DNA of 43,464 nt from Massilia horti (GCF_004614195.1 NZ_SPUM01000068.1:1-43464), one strand, 5' to 3'; positions 15,239-24,351 are shown, counted from the stretch's first letter. The notes: generated by a model from the sequence alone, not told the origin. Numbers and translations: made by a program.

Positions 15239-16420
15239 ATGGCGGAAGAAAATGGCGCGGAAAAGACAGAACCCGCGTCACCCAGGCGATTGCAGAAGGC
15301 ACGTGAAGAAGGCGACGTGCCCCGATCGCGCGAACTGGCAACTTTTACAGTATTGATAACGGCCGGTGCCGGCCTGTGGATGACCGGCGGCAGCCTGGTC
15401 GGCAAGCTGTCGTCCGTCCTCGAATCCGGGCTGGCGCTCGATCGCGAACAGATCTTCAATCCGGACGTCCTGCTGCGCCGCATCGCGGTCGATGTGGGCA
15501 GCGTACTGCTGGCCTGCCTGCCGCTGGCCGGCCTGATCATGCTGGTCGCGCTGGCCGCGCCGCTTTTTATCGGCGGCTGGCTGTTTACCTCCAAGGCATT
15601 CATGCCCAAGTTCGGCAAGCTCAACCCGATGCGCGGGCTGGGCAACATGGTGTCGACCAACGCGCTGATCGAACTGCTCAAGGCGATCGCCAAGGCCCTG
15701 CTGGTCGGCAGCGTCGCGTATCTCGTCGTGATGAGCCAGAAGGAAGCGGTGCTGGGGCTGGCGCTCGAGCCGCTGGGCACCAGCAGCGCGCACCTGGGCC
15801 GCCTGCTCGGCGTGGCTTTCCTGACCGTGGTCGGCGCGCTTGGCCTGGTCGCGGCCATCGATGCGCCGTACCAGATCTGGCGCTACGCGAAAAAGCTGAA
15901 GATGACGCGCCAGGAAGTGATCCAGGAATCGAAGGAATCCGACGGTAACCCTCAGATCAAGGGCAAGATCCGTCAGCTGCAGCGCGAAATGGCGAGGAGC
16001 CGCATGATGGCCGCAGTGCCGACCGCCGATGTGGTGGTGACCAACCCGACCCACTTCGCCGTGGCGCTGAAGTACACCGACGGCCAGCGCGGCGCGCCGC
16101 AGGTGGTGGCCAAGGGCGCCGACGAAGTGGCGGCCAGGATTCGCGAGATCGCGCAGGAGCACAAGGTGGCGATGCTGGAAGCGCCGCCGTTGGCGCGTGC
16201 GCTGTACAAGCACACCGACATCGGCGATGAGATCCCGCCGGCCTTGTACTCGGCGGTGGCCGAGGTGCTGGCCTATGTATTCCAGCTGCGGACGTGGAAC
16301 AAGTCCGGCGGCCACTATCCGGATCGGCCGACCAGGCTGGCGGTGCCGCCGGAGATGGACCCGCTTAATCCGGCATCAACAAAGCGGGAAGACGATGACC
16401 CCGGCGCTAACTTGCACTGA
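15239..16420 (+). CDS. flhB: Flagellar export switch protein FlhB
   Basis: An inner-membrane component of the flagellar type III export gate that switches export from rod/hook to filament substrates. The 393-residue protein begins MAEENGAEKTEPASPRRLQKA, the usual N-terminus, has four membrane segments, and carries the autocleavage motif NPTH at 269-272, the same numbering as in Salmonella. The cytoplasmic domain follows. The start at 15239 was preferred over an in-frame ATG at 15158 because the extension runs through repeat sequence. It opens the flhBA-flhFG-fliA-motCD gene run. Confidence 0.96.
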   Translation: MAEENGAEKTEPASPRRLQKAREEGDVPRSRELATFTVLITAGAGLWMTGGSLVGKLSSVLESGLALDREQIFNPDVLLRRIAVDVGSVLLACLPLAGLIMLVALAAPLFIGGWLFTSKAFMPKFGKLNPMRGLGNMVSTNALIELLKAIAKALLVGSVAYLVVMSQKEAVLGLALEPLGTSSAHLGRLLGVAFLTVVGALGLVAAIDAPYQIWRYAKKLKMTRQEVIQESKESDGNPQIKGKIRQLQREMARSRMMAAVPTADVVVTNPTHFAVALKYTDGQRGAPQVVAKGADEVAARIREIAQEHKVAMLEAPPLARALYKHTDIGDEIPPALYSAVAEVLAYVFQLRTWNKSGGHYPDRPTRLAVPPEMDPLNPASTKREDDDPGANLH

Positions 16421-16522
16421 ACATGGAAAGGCAGCGAGTTTGCCAGCCCGGCATCCGGTCCGCGCTATGCGAGGTCGACGGCCAGCTGGTAACTCAGGAA
16501 TGAAGAATATGGGAGTCGCCCA

Positions 16523-18631
16523 ATGAACCGCCTCAAACTGCCGGCCTGGCTGACCGGCCTTGCCAACCGCGGCGGCAATGCGATGGCCGCGCCGGTCCTC
16601 ATCGTCCTGCTGCTGGCGATGATGATCCTGCCGCTGCCGGCCTTTCTGCTGGACGTGTTCTTCAGCTTTAATATCGCGCTGTCGGTGATCGTGCTGCTCA
16701 CCGCCCTGTACACGGTCAAGCCGCTCGACTTCATGGCGTTCCCGGCGATCCTGCTGGTGTCGACGATGCTGCGCCTGTCGCTCAACGTCGCGTCCACCCG
16801 CGTGGTGCTCTCGGAAGGGCATACCGGCGGCGCCGCGGCCGGCAAGGTGATCGAGGCCTTTGGCCACTTCCTCATCGGCGGCAATTACACGGTCGGCCTG
16901 GTGGTGTTCGTGATCCTCACGATCATCAACTTCACGGTGGTGACCAAGGGCGCGGGCCGTATTGCGGAAGTGGGCGCGCGCTTCGCCCTGGATGCGATGC
17001 CGGGCAAGCAGATGGCGATCGACGCCGACCTGAATGCGGGCCTGATCGGCGAGAAGGATGCGCGCCGCCGCCGCTCCGAAGTGGCGCAGGAAGCCGAGTT
17101 CTACGGCGCGATGGACGGTGCGTCCAAGTATGTGCGCGGCGACGCCGTGGCCGGCATCATGGTCACGGTCATCAACGTGATCGGTGGCCTGATCGTCGGC
17201 ATGGTCCAGCACGACATGGCGTTCGGCGACGCGATCAAGAACTACACGCTGCTTGCGATCGGTGACGGCCTGGTCGCGCAGATCCCGTCGCTGATCATCT
17301 CGGTGGCCGCCGGTATGGTGGTTTCGCGCGTGGCCAGCGACCAGGACATCGGCGGCCAGCTGGTGACCCAGCTGTTCGCCAAGCCCGAGGTGCTGTACAT
17401 CACCGGCGCCATCCTGGGCGGCATGGGCCTGATCCCGGGCATGCCCAACCTGGTGTTCCTGCTGCTTGGCAGTGCGCTGCTGGGCGCGGGCTACCTGGTC
17501 GAAAAGCGCGCCAAGGGCAAACCGGCGCAGGAGGCTGCGGCGGCGGAAGCGGCGGCCGCGAGCGCCGCAGCCACGCCGCCGGAGCAGGAAGAGGCGGGCT
17601 GGCAGGACATCATGCCGGTCGATACCCTGGGCCTGGAAGTGGGCTACCGCCTGATCCCGCTGGTCGACAAGACGCAGGGCGGCGAACTGCTCAAGCGGAT
17701 CAAGGGCATCCGCAAGAAGTTTGCGCAGGAAGTCGGCTTTCTTGCGCCGCCGGTGCACATCCGCGACAACCTCGAACTGCGGCCCTCAAGCTACCGCATC
17801 ACGCTCAAGGGCGTGGAAGTCGGGGTGGGCGAGGCGATCAACGGAAGCTACCTGGCGATCAACCCGGGCATGGCAAGCGGCACGCTGCCGGGCACGCCGA
17901 CCACCGACCCGGCGTTCGGGCTGCCGGCCACCTGGATCGACGCCAACCTTCGCGACGAGGCGCAGAGCATGGGCTACACCGTGGTCGATGCGAGCACGGT
18001 CGTGGCCACGCACCTGAATCACCTGATCACCACGCACGCTTCCGAGCTGCTGGGCCGGATGGAAGTGCAGGCGCTGCTCGATCACCTGGCCAAGGAGACG
18101 CCCAAGCTGGTGGAGGACCTGGTGCCCAAGCTGGTGTCGCTGTCCACGCTGCAGAAGGTGCTGCAAAACCTGCTGGCGGAGGGTGTGCACATCCGTGACA
18201 TGCGGACCATCATCGAGACCTTGTCCGAACATGCGCCGCAAATCCAGGACGCGAACGACCTGACATCGCTGGTACGCATTGCGCTGGGCCGCGCGATCGT
18301 GCAGCAGCTGTTCCCGGGCACGAACGAGCTGTCGGTGATGACGCTCGATAACCGGCTCGAGCGCCTGCTGATGCAGGCCATGTCGGCGGGCGGCGACGGT
18401 ACCGGCATCGAGCCGGGACTGGCCGACACGATCGCGCAGCAGGCCGGGGTGGCGGCGCAGCAGCAGGAGGCGATGGGACTGACGCCGGTGCTGCTGGTGC
18501 CGGGACCGCTGCGCACCCTGTTGTCGCGCTTCCTGCGGCGCGCGCTGCCGCAGTTGAAGGTGCTGTCGCATTCCGAGATCCCTGAGACCAAGACGATCCG
18601 GGTCACGAGCCTCGTCGGCGCGCAGATGTAG
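16523..18631 (+). CDS. flhA: Flagellar export gate protein FlhA
   Basis: The largest export-gate subunit; its cytoplasmic ring docks chaperone-substrate complexes and FliI/FliJ. The 702-residue protein has eight N-terminal membrane segments with the conserved FHIPEP-family stretch (RLSLNVASTRVVLSEG, GNYTVGLVVFVILTIINF, RFALDAMPGKQMAIDADLNA) and a C-terminal cytoplasmic domain from about residue 365. An Ala/Glu-rich linker at 333-357 joins the two. GGGAG precedes the ATG. It starts 102 bases after flhB. Confidence 0.97.
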   Translation: MNRLKLPAWLTGLANRGGNAMAAPVLIVLLLAMMILPLPAFLLDVFFSFNIALSVIVLLTALYTVKPLDFMAFPAILLVSTMLRLSLNVASTRVVLSEGHTGGAAAGKVIEAFGHFLIGGNYTVGLVVFVILTIINFTVVTKGAGRIAEVGARFALDAMPGKQMAIDADLNAGLIGEKDARRRRSEVAQEAEFYGAMDGASKYVRGDAVAGIMVTVINVIGGLIVGMVQHDMAFGDAIKNYTLLAIGDGLVAQIPSLIISVAAGMVVSRVASDQDIGGQLVTQLFAKPEVLYITGAILGGMGLIPGMPNLVFLLLGSALLGAGYLVEKRAKGKPAQEAAAAEAAAASAAATPPEQEEAGWQDIMPVDTLGLEVGYRLIPLVDKTQGGELLKRIKGIRKKFAQEVGFLAPPVHIRDNLELRPSSYRITLKGVEVGVGEAINGSYLAINPGMASGTLPGTPTTDPAFGLPATWIDANLRDEAQSMGYTVVDASTVVATHLNHLITTHASELLGRMEVQALLDHLAKETPKLVEDLVPKLVSLSTLQKVLQNLLAEGVHIRDMRTIIETLSEHAPQIQDANDLTSLVRIALGRAIVQQLFPGTNELSVMTLDNRLERLLMQAMSAGGDGTGIEPGLADTIAQQAGVAAQQQEAMGLTPVLLVPGPLRTLLSRFLRRALPQLKVLSHSEIPETKTIRVTSLVGAQM

Positions 18632-18939
18632 TGCCTGGCGCACCTGTTGCCATGAAAATGGCCGGGATGGGCTACCAGCCAGCGCATCACAAGGGCAGGC
18701 AGAACTTCCGCCGTCGTTCCCGGCACTGCCGGAAACGACGGGCAAACGCTTATGCGGTAGTGCATGTTGTCCAGACTGCAAATCGCCGGGCCGTTCATCC
18801 CAGGTGGAAATGGGTGGCTTTCCCCCGCCTTTTCCCCCGATGGTTTCCTCTAGGCATCGTCAATAATCCTAGCTGTAAGAAAGGGCCAATGTGCCCCGAC
18901 AGGACGACGGAGCTGATTGCAGATGGGCGGAGACCAACG
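18632..18939. other. 308-bp gap between flhA and flhF
   Basis: No gene is supported; open frames here are only upstream extensions of flhF. It contains the hairpin at 18711-18741 and pyrimidine-rich sequence near 18820-18850. A separate promoter for flhF may lie here, but no box is convincing. Confidence 0.5.
18711..18741. repeat. Near-perfect 15-bp hairpin between flhA and flhF
   Basis: CCGTCGTTCCCGGCA, one base, TGCCGGAAACGACGG, with one mismatch. There is no T-run on either side, so it is not a standard terminator. The outer arm word matches the hairpin at 10544-10571, which suggests a small dispersed palindrome or an RNA-processing structure. Confidence 0.55.
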
Positions 18940-20253
18940 ATGAACGTGAAGAAATTTACAGCGGAGACTTCCCGCGATGCCCTGCGCAAGGTGCGCGAGG
19001 CGCTCGGGCCCGACGCCGTCATCCTGTCCAACCGCCCGGTGGGCGGCGTGGTCGAGATCCTCGCGATCGACAACAACGACGTGGCCTCGCTCGCCGCGCC
19101 GCCGGTCGAATCCGAGATGGCCCAGCCCAGGCCGCAGTTGCAGCAATTGCACGAGCCGGCGCCGCACAGCGCGTTCGCCGAGCAGAACTACGCCAACCGC
19201 AGCGCGCCGCAGCCTGCGTTCGACATGGACGCGATGACGTCGATGGTGTCGGCCGCGTTGGTCAAGGCCAAGGAATCGACCGTCGCCGAGATGAGCGGCA
19301 TGATGAACGAACTACGCGCGATGCGCGGCCTGATGGAGACCCAACTGGCCGAGCTGTCCTGGGGCGCCACCCAGCAGCGCGAACCGCAGAAGGCCGGCGT
19401 GCTGCGCGAGATGCTGGCCGCCGGTTTTTCCGCCACGCTGGCGCGCTACCTGGTCGACAAGCTCCCGGCCAACAAGGACGCCGCCCAGTCGCTGCGCTGG
19501 ATTAAGACCGTCCTGGCGCGCAACCTGGTCGCGATGTCCAACGAAGACGCGATCCTCGAACAGGGCGGCGTGTTCGCCCTGGTCGGCCCGACCGGCGTGG
19601 GCAAGACCACCTCCACCGCCAAGCTGGCCGCGCGCTGCGTGATGCGCCACGGCCCGAACAAGCTGGCCCTGATCACCACCGATGCCTACCGTATCGGCGG
19701 CCACGAGCAGCTGCGCATCTACGGCAAGATCCTCGGCGTGATGGTGCACTCGGTGAAGGACGAGGCCGACCTGCGCATCGCGCTCAAGGAACTGAAGAAC
19801 AAGCACACGGTCCTGATCGACACGATCGGCATGTCGCAGCGCGACCAGATGGTCACCGAGCAGGTGGCGATGCTGTCCGGCTCGGGCGCCGACGTGAAGC
19901 GCCTGCTGTGCCTGAACGCGACCTCGACCAACGAGACCCTGAACGAAGTGGTGCGCGCGTACCAGGGGTCGGGCCTGGCTGGCGTGATCATGACCAAGCT
20001 CGACGAAGCGGCTTCGATCGGCGGCGTGCTCGACGTCCTGGTCCGCCAGAAGCTCAACCTGCACTACATCTCCAATGGCCAGCGCGTGCCGGAAGACCTG
20101 CACCTGGCCGATCGCGCCATGCTGATCGATCGCGCGTTCCGTTCGCGCCGCGAGGCGGCATCGCAGATCGCGGATGCCGACCTGCCGTTGATGATGGCGC
20201 ACACCGGCAACGTGGACCACGACCGCAGCCTGCGCGAGGTGTCGATTGGCTAG
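18940..20253 (+). CDS. flhF: Flagellar SRP-type GTPase FlhF
   Basis: A GTPase that sets the site and number of flagella, mainly in polar flagellates. The 437-residue protein begins MNVKKFTAETSRDALRKVREALG, the typical FlhF B-domain, followed by a variable linker and the NG domain. Visible GTPase motifs are the P-loop GPTGVGKTTSTAKLA (about 215-230), DAYRIGGHEQL, DTIGMSQRD and TKLDEA. The start at 18940 matches family N-termini. Its 3' end overlaps the flhG-like gene by eight bases. Confidence 0.96.
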   Translation: MNVKKFTAETSRDALRKVREALGPDAVILSNRPVGGVVEILAIDNNDVASLAAPPVESEMAQPRPQLQQLHEPAPHSAFAEQNYANRSAPQPAFDMDAMTSMVSAALVKAKESTVAEMSGMMNELRAMRGLMETQLAELSWGATQQREPQKAGVLREMLAAGFSATLARYLVDKLPANKDAAQSLRWIKTVLARNLVAMSNEDAILEQGGVFALVGPTGVGKTTSTAKLAARCVMRHGPNKLALITTDAYRIGGHEQLRIYGKILGVMVHSVKDEADLRIALKELKNKHTVLIDTIGMSQRDQMVTEQVAMLSGSGADVKRLLCLNATSTNETLNEVVRAYQGSGLAGVIMTKLDEAASIGGVLDVLVRQKLNLHYISNGQRVPEDLHLADRAMLIDRAFRSRREAASQIADADLPLMMAHTGNVDHDRSLREVSIG

Positions 20254-21091
20254 CTTCGATTTTGACCAGGCCGAGGGCCTGCGCCGGATGCTGGCCGGCC
20301 CCAAACCGCGCATCGTCACCTTCCTTTCCGCCACGCCTGCCGATGACAGGGGCGCCATGCTGGTCAACCTGGGCGCGTCGCTGGCCCAGGCGGGCAATGA
20401 TGTGCTGATCGCCGATGCGTGCGAGCGCGAATATGGCGTGGCGCAAAGGCTGGGCGTCGATGGCGGCGCTTCGCTGCTGCAGGTGGCGCAGCAGGAATGC
20501 GCGCTTAACGAGGTGATCACGCCTGTTCCGCAAGGGTTCTCTGTTGTGAAGCTCGCGCGCGGACCGCGCGGCAAGGGCGCCGCACGGCCGGCGGGCCCGG
20601 ACGATATCCGGCGCCTGGCCAACACCTTTGACGTGATGGTCAAGCAGGCCGGCATCGTCATGGTCGATGGCGAGTTCTCGCCCGATAACGGCTTTCCGCT
20701 GCCGGTGATGGCAAGCTCGGAAATTGTGGTCCAGGTCTCGACCAGCGCCACCTCGATCACCAACGCCTACGCATTGATCAAACGCTTGTCGCAGCAATTT
20801 GGCCGTCGTCCGTTCGGTATCCTTGTCACAGGCGCTACCGAAGCCGAGGCAAAGGTGGTATACGATAATATGGCATCTGCGGCAACACGTTACCTTGCCG
20901 TAACGCTAACATCGATGGGCTCCGTGCCCGCCGACGAATACCTGCACCGTGCGGCGCGGCTGGGCCGCGCGGTGGTCGATGCGTTCCCGCTGGCCGGTGC
21001 TTCGGTCGCGTTCCGACAGTTGGCGGGGCGTTTTGCGCTGCCGAAGGTCCCATCGTTTGGTCAGGGGAGCAGCGCGCATTTTGGTACTTAA
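20246..21091 (+). CDS. FlhG/FleN-like (MinD/ParA fold) protein with a degenerate ATP site
   Basis: Placed between flhF and fliA exactly where FlhG (FleN), the MinD-type ATPase that limits flagellar number, is expected. The 281-residue sequence keeps the overall ParA/MinD pattern (VTFLSATPADDRGAMLVNLGASLAQAG, NDVLIADA, IVMVDGEFS). The deviant Walker A loop KGGVGKT is absent: residues 28-38 read LSATPADDRGA, with neither lysine. The DxD-like switch is also altered. ATP-driven dimerisation is therefore unlikely, and it may act as a constitutive FlhF partner. It begins with TTG overlapping flhF, behind GAGGTG; Met15 (20288) is an alternative. It ends 12 bases before fliA. Confidence 0.8.
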   Translation: MASFDFDQAEGLRRMLAGPKPRIVTFLSATPADDRGAMLVNLGASLAQAGNDVLIADACEREYGVAQRLGVDGGASLLQVAQQECALNEVITPVPQGFSVVKLARGPRGKGAARPAGPDDIRRLANTFDVMVKQAGIVMVDGEFSPDNGFPLPVMASSEIVVQVSTSATSITNAYALIKRLSQQFGRRPFGILVTGATEAEAKVVYDNMASAATRYLAVTLTSMGSVPADEYLHRAARLGRAVVDAFPLAGASVAFRQLAGRFALPKVPSFGQGSSAHFGT

Positions 21092-21103
21092 GAAATCATA
21101 AGA

Positions 21104-21832
21104 ATGTACACGGTCAAAGGGAAAGCCAACAAGGACTACTTGCTGACGGAGCATATGCCGCTGGTGAAGAGACTTGCGCACCACATGAAGGCCAAGTTGC
21201 CGCCTTCGGTGGAAGTGGACGACCTGATCCAGGCCGGCATGATGGGCCTGCTCGACGCGATCAACCGCTACGAAGACAACCACGGCGCCCAGTTCGAGAC
21301 CTATGCCGTGCTGCGCATCCGCGGCGCCATGCTCGACGAACTGCGCAACAGCGACTGGATGCCGCGCAGCACCCGCCAGAACATGCGCAAGGTCGAGGAG
21401 GCGATGGCCACGCTGACCCAGCGCCTGGGCCGCCCGCCCTCTGAATCGGAAGTGGCCAGGATGCTCAAGATGCCGCTCGAGGACTACCAGGAGATGCTGT
21501 TCGACAGTGGCGGCCACCAGCTCGTGTACTACGAGGACTTCCACGAGGACGACGGCAACGACAGCTTCCTCGACCGCTACGCGGTGGACGACAGCGATCC
21601 GCTGCGTAGCCTGCTCGAAACCGACTTCCGCCAGGCCGTGATCGACGCGATCGACGCGCTGCCGCCGCGCGAGAAGCTGCTCATGGGCCTGTACTACGAA
21701 GAGGAACTGAACCTGAAGGAGATCGGCGCCGTGATGGGCGTGTCCGAATCGCGGGTCTCGCAACTGCACACCCAGGCGGTGGCGCGGCTGCGTGCATCCA
21801 TGCGGGAGAAGCTGTGGACTGGTCCAGCGTAG
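21104..21832 (+). CDS. fliA: Flagellar sigma factor FliA (sigma28)
   Basis: The RNA polymerase sigma factor for late flagellar genes, held inactive by FlgM until the hook is finished. The 242-residue protein shows region 2 (EHMPLVKRLAHHM, DDLIQAGMMGLLDAINRYE, FETYAVLRIRGAMLDELR), region 3 (RLGRPPSESEVARML) and region 4 (LPPREKLLMGLYYEEELNLKEIGAVMGVSESRVSQLH). Its target sites are visible upstream of flgM and flgK. Its 3' end overlaps motC by 19 bases. Confidence 0.97.
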   Translation: MYTVKGKANKDYLLTEHMPLVKRLAHHMKAKLPPSVEVDDLIQAGMMGLLDAINRYEDNHGAQFETYAVLRIRGAMLDELRNSDWMPRSTRQNMRKVEEAMATLTQRLGRPPSESEVARMLKMPLEDYQEMLFDSGGHQLVYYEDFHEDDGNDSFLDRYAVDDSDPLRSLLETDFRQAVIDAIDALPPREKLLMGLYYEEELNLKEIGAVMGVSESRVSQLHTQAVARLRASMREKLWTGPA

Positions 21833-22560
21833 CCGGTCTGGCGCTGGCGCTGGTCGGCATCTTCGTCGGCCACACGCTTGACGGCGGCAAGTTCGCCTCG
21901 CTGCTGCAGCCGGCCGCGTTCGCGATCGTCGTCGTCGGCACCTTCGGCGCGGTCCTGCTGCAGACCGAAAGCGCCACTTTCATGCGCGGCATGCGCATGC
22001 TGCGCTGGGTGTTCGTGCCGCCTGCGTCCCAGCGCCAGAAATTCGCACGCGAGGTTACGCTGTGGAGCCTGTCGGCGCGGCGCGACGGCCTGCTCTCGCT
22101 CGAGCAGTACATGCAGGGCAACCAGGATAAATTCATCCAGAAGGGCTTGCGCCTGGTGGTGGACGGCATCCATCCGGACAAGCTGCGCGGCCTGCTCGAG
22201 ACCGAGGTGACCGCCTACGAATTCGGCCAGCGCCAGGCGGCGCGCATCTGGGAATCGGCGGCCGGCTATGCGCCCACGATCGGCATCCTCGGCGCGGTCC
22301 TGGGCCTGATCCACGTGATGGAAAACCTGACCGACCCCTCGCGCCTGGGCTCTGGCATTGCGGTCGCCTTTGTCTCCACCGTGTACGGCGTGGGCCTGGC
22401 CAACCTGTTCTTCCACCCGGCCGGGAACAAGCTCAAGGCCATCGTCGCCGAGCGCGTGACGCAGTACGAAATCTTGACCGACGTGTTCCACGACATCGCC
22501 AGCGGCGACCACACGCGCGTCATCGAAGAGCGCGTGGCGAGCCTGCTGGCACGGCCCTAG
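21814..22560 (+). CDS. motC: Flagellar stator protein MotC (MotA family)
   Basis: The proton-channel stator subunit that pushes on FliG. The 248-residue protein is MotA-like with four membrane segments (GLALALVGIFVGHTL, AFAIVVVGTFGAVLL, YAPTIGILGAVLGLIHVMENL, GIAVAFVSTVYGVGLANLFF) and a cytoplasmic loop between the second and third. The short length, the lack of the larger MotA loop and the pairing with motD next to fliA fit the MotC branch known from Pseudomonas. It starts with GTG within the fliA end, which implies translational coupling. Confidence 0.9.
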   Translation: MDWSSVAGLALALVGIFVGHTLDGGKFASLLQPAAFAIVVVGTFGAVLLQTESATFMRGMRMLRWVFVPPASQRQKFAREVTLWSLSARRDGLLSLEQYMQGNQDKFIQKGLRLVVDGIHPDKLRGLLETEVTAYEFGQRQAARIWESAAGYAPTIGILGAVLGLIHVMENLTDPSRLGSGIAVAFVSTVYGVGLANLFFHPAGNKLKAIVAERVTQYEILTDVFHDIASGDHTRVIEERVASLLARP

Positions 22561-22562
22561 CC

Positions 22563-23315
22563 ATGGCGCGCAAACGCTACGACGACTCGGTCGAGAACCA
22601 CGAACGCTGGCTGATCTCGTACGCCGATTTCATCACGCTGCTGTTCGCGTTCTTTGTCGTGATGTATGCGATCTCGGTGGTCAACGACGGCAAGTACAAG
22701 GTGCTGTCCGACGCGTTGGGCGACGCCTTTGGCGGGCGCGCCGGCCAGGAGACGCGGGCCAACGGCACGGTCGAACCACTGCCGCTCACCAGTCTTTTGC
22801 AGCGCAAGCGCGCGGAAAGCGCCAAGCGCGAGCGCGAACGCCTGGCCACGCTTGCGCGCGACCTGGGCAACACCCTGGCGCCGCTGATCAAGGCCGGCAA
22901 GGTGAGGGTGACGCAGAGCGGGCGCGGTGTGAGCATCGAGATCAATGCGAGCGTGCTGTTCGATTCGGGCGATGCGGCGTTGACCGGCGAATCGAAGGAA
23001 GCGCTGCGCGCGGTGGCGCAACTGCTCAAGGACGACACGCATGCGATCCGGGTCGAGGGGCATACCGACAACGTCCCGATCAGCAATGCGCGCTATCCGT
23101 CGAACTGGGAACTGTCGGCCGTGCGCGCGAGCAGCGTGGTGCGGCTGTTCATCGAAGGCGGCGTGGCCGAAGGCCGGCTGACGGCGGTGGGCAATGGCGC
23201 CAACCAGCCGGTGGCGCCGAATAACGACGATGCGGGACGCTCGCGCAACCGGCGGGTCGCGATCATGATCCTGTCGGCGCTGCCCGACGGCGCGGCCGAG
23301 GTTCCCGCACGCTGA
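22563..23315 (+). CDS. motD: Flagellar stator protein MotD (MotB family)
   Basis: The stator subunit anchoring MotC to peptidoglycan. The 250-residue protein has one N-terminal membrane segment with the proton-binding aspartate in SYADFITLLFAFFVVMYAI (Asp22), a plug/linker region, and a C-terminal OmpA-like domain with the peptidoglycan-binding signature (IRVEGHTDNVPISNARYPSN, SRNRRVAIMI). It begins two bases after the motC stop and ends the plus-strand run. A repeat copy and the convergent flgN terminator follow. Confidence 0.93.
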   Translation: MARKRYDDSVENHERWLISYADFITLLFAFFVVMYAISVVNDGKYKVLSDALGDAFGGRAGQETRANGTVEPLPLTSLLQRKRAESAKRERERLATLARDLGNTLAPLIKAGKVRVTQSGRGVSIEINASVLFDSGDAALTGESKEALRAVAQLLKDDTHAIRVEGHTDNVPISNARYPSNWELSAVRASSVVRLFIEGGVAEGRLTAVGNGANQPVAPNNDDAGRSRNRRVAIMILSALPDGAAEVPAR

Positions 23316-23323
23316 TCGTCCGC

Positions 23324-23429
23324 CGTAGGGGGCGCGGGGCCGCCGAGGACCCGTGCGCACGCGGTACGTGTGCCTACCGGCGCCAACGGCATTCAAACGT
23401 ACCGCGTGCGCACAGGTGCGCACCCTACG
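23324..23429. repeat. Two-arm interspersed palindrome with a long left arm, after motD
   Basis: A 106-bp element. The right arm is the standard one. The left arm is the longer variant: CGTAGGGGGCGCGG, then GCCGAGGACC, then GTGCGCACGCGG. Its loop, read in reverse complement, matches the loop of the copy at 40613 closely (shared GGTACG, TTGAAT and GCACACGTACC), so the two copies lie in opposite orientation. Confidence 0.88.
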
Positions 23430-23475
23430 ACCGCTGCAGGACGCGGTGTGGCGTCGCTGACTCATGAAACGAAAA

Positions 23476-23493
23476 CGGCCGCATGAGCGGCCG
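23476..23493 (-). terminator. Terminator of the flgM-flgN operon
   Basis: CGGCCG, loop CATGAG, CGGCCG. On the minus strand the stem is followed by TTTTCGTTT. It lies about 25 bases beyond the flgN stop. Confidence 0.78.
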
Positions 23494-23518
23494 CATCGGT
23501 GATTCGAAGGGAAGGGGC

Positions 23519-23992
23519 TTAGCCGACCACAAACCGCTTGGACGGCCCGCCGCCGATGGTCTGCCCGCCCGGCCCATACACCCCGGCCTCCGGCGCCTCG
23601 CCCGGCGTTTGCAGCGCGCCCAGCGCCGCGCGGGTGTGCGCCAGTTGCTTGTTGATCAGCATGCCGTTGACGCGGTTCAGTTCCTTGGCCTGCGCCGTCA
23701 GCCCCAGCAGTTGTTGCCACTGCGCACGCACGTCCGGCGCGCCGCTGGCCGCCAGCCACGGTTCCATCCCGCTTTCCGACGCCGCAAATCCGGCCGCGCC
23801 CAGCGCCTTGTGCCGTTCGCCCGCCAGGTTCGCCAGCTGTTGCACCAGTTCCGATTTGTGCGGCATCAGCGCCGCCAGGCCCTCGGCATCCGCCTTGATC
23901 AGCAAGTCTTGTTCTTGTTGCATCAGCTCGACCAGCGAGCCGACCAGTTGCTGTTCAGTGAGGAGAGTTACGTTGGGACTGGCGAGATTCAT
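23519..23992 (-). CDS. flgN: Flagellar export chaperone FlgN
   Basis: A cytoplasmic chaperone for the hook-filament junction proteins FlgK and FlgL. The 157-residue, largely helical protein has the FlgN pattern: an N-terminal helix with VGSLVELMQQEQDLLIK, a middle region, and a C-terminal helix with NRVNGMLINKQLAHTRAALGALQ, followed by a Gly/Pro-rich tail (VYGPGGQT). It starts six bases after flgM, in one operon under the sigma28 promoter at 24352-24378, and is closed by a terminator. Confidence 0.9.
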   Translation of the reverse strand: MNLASPNVTLLTEQQLVGSLVELMQQEQDLLIKADAEGLAALMPHKSELVQQLANLAGERHKALGAAGFAASESGMEPWLAASGAPDVRAQWQQLLGLTAQAKELNRVNGMLINKQLAHTRAALGALQTPGEAPEAGVYGPGGQTIGGGPSKRFVVG

Positions 23993-23998
23993 GAATGT

Positions 23999-24304
23999 TT
24001 AGCGCTTGCGCGAATGCAACAGATCGCGCACGGTGTCGAGCAGGCCGTCTGCGATCTTTTCGGAATTGACCTGGAACTGGCCGTCGGCGATGGCCATCTT
24101 GATGCGTTCGACTTTCTTGACGTCGAACGTCGCGCCGCTGCCGCCGACCGCGCTGGCCATGGCCTGGCCCTGTGACGATAGACGCACGCTATCGGTCGTG
24201 GCCGGCGCGGTGGTGGCGGCCTTGTCCGCGGCGCGGGCATTGCCGGCCTGGGTGCCGGCCGGCTGCAGGCCCGGGTTGCTTTTGAGTGTATCGTTGATTT
24301 TCAC
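23999..24304 (-). CDS. flgM: Anti-sigma28 factor FlgM
   Basis: It binds FliA and blocks late gene expression until it is exported through the finished hook. The 101-residue protein has a disordered Ala-rich N-terminal half (export and regulation) and the conserved sigma-binding C-terminal half (FDVKKVERIKMAIADGQFQVNSEKIADGLL). The start at 24304 gives the usual length (97 in Salmonella). It is transcribed from its own sigma28 promoter, which allows feedback control, and is followed by flgN. Confidence 0.94.
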   Translation of the reverse strand: MKINDTLKSNPGLQPAGTQAGNARAADKAATTAPATTDSVRLSSQGQAMASAVGGSGATFDVKKVERIKMAIADGQFQVNSEKIADGLLDTVRDLLHSRKR

Positions 24305-24351
24305 AGCATCATCCTTCTCTCTGCGGAGCAGGAACTCCGATTCTTCGTCAA

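Noticed and set aside
18631..18939. Upstream extension of flhF
   Set aside because: It adds 103 residues of Arg/His-rich sequence through a hairpin; the FlhF family starts at MNVKKFTAETSRDA.
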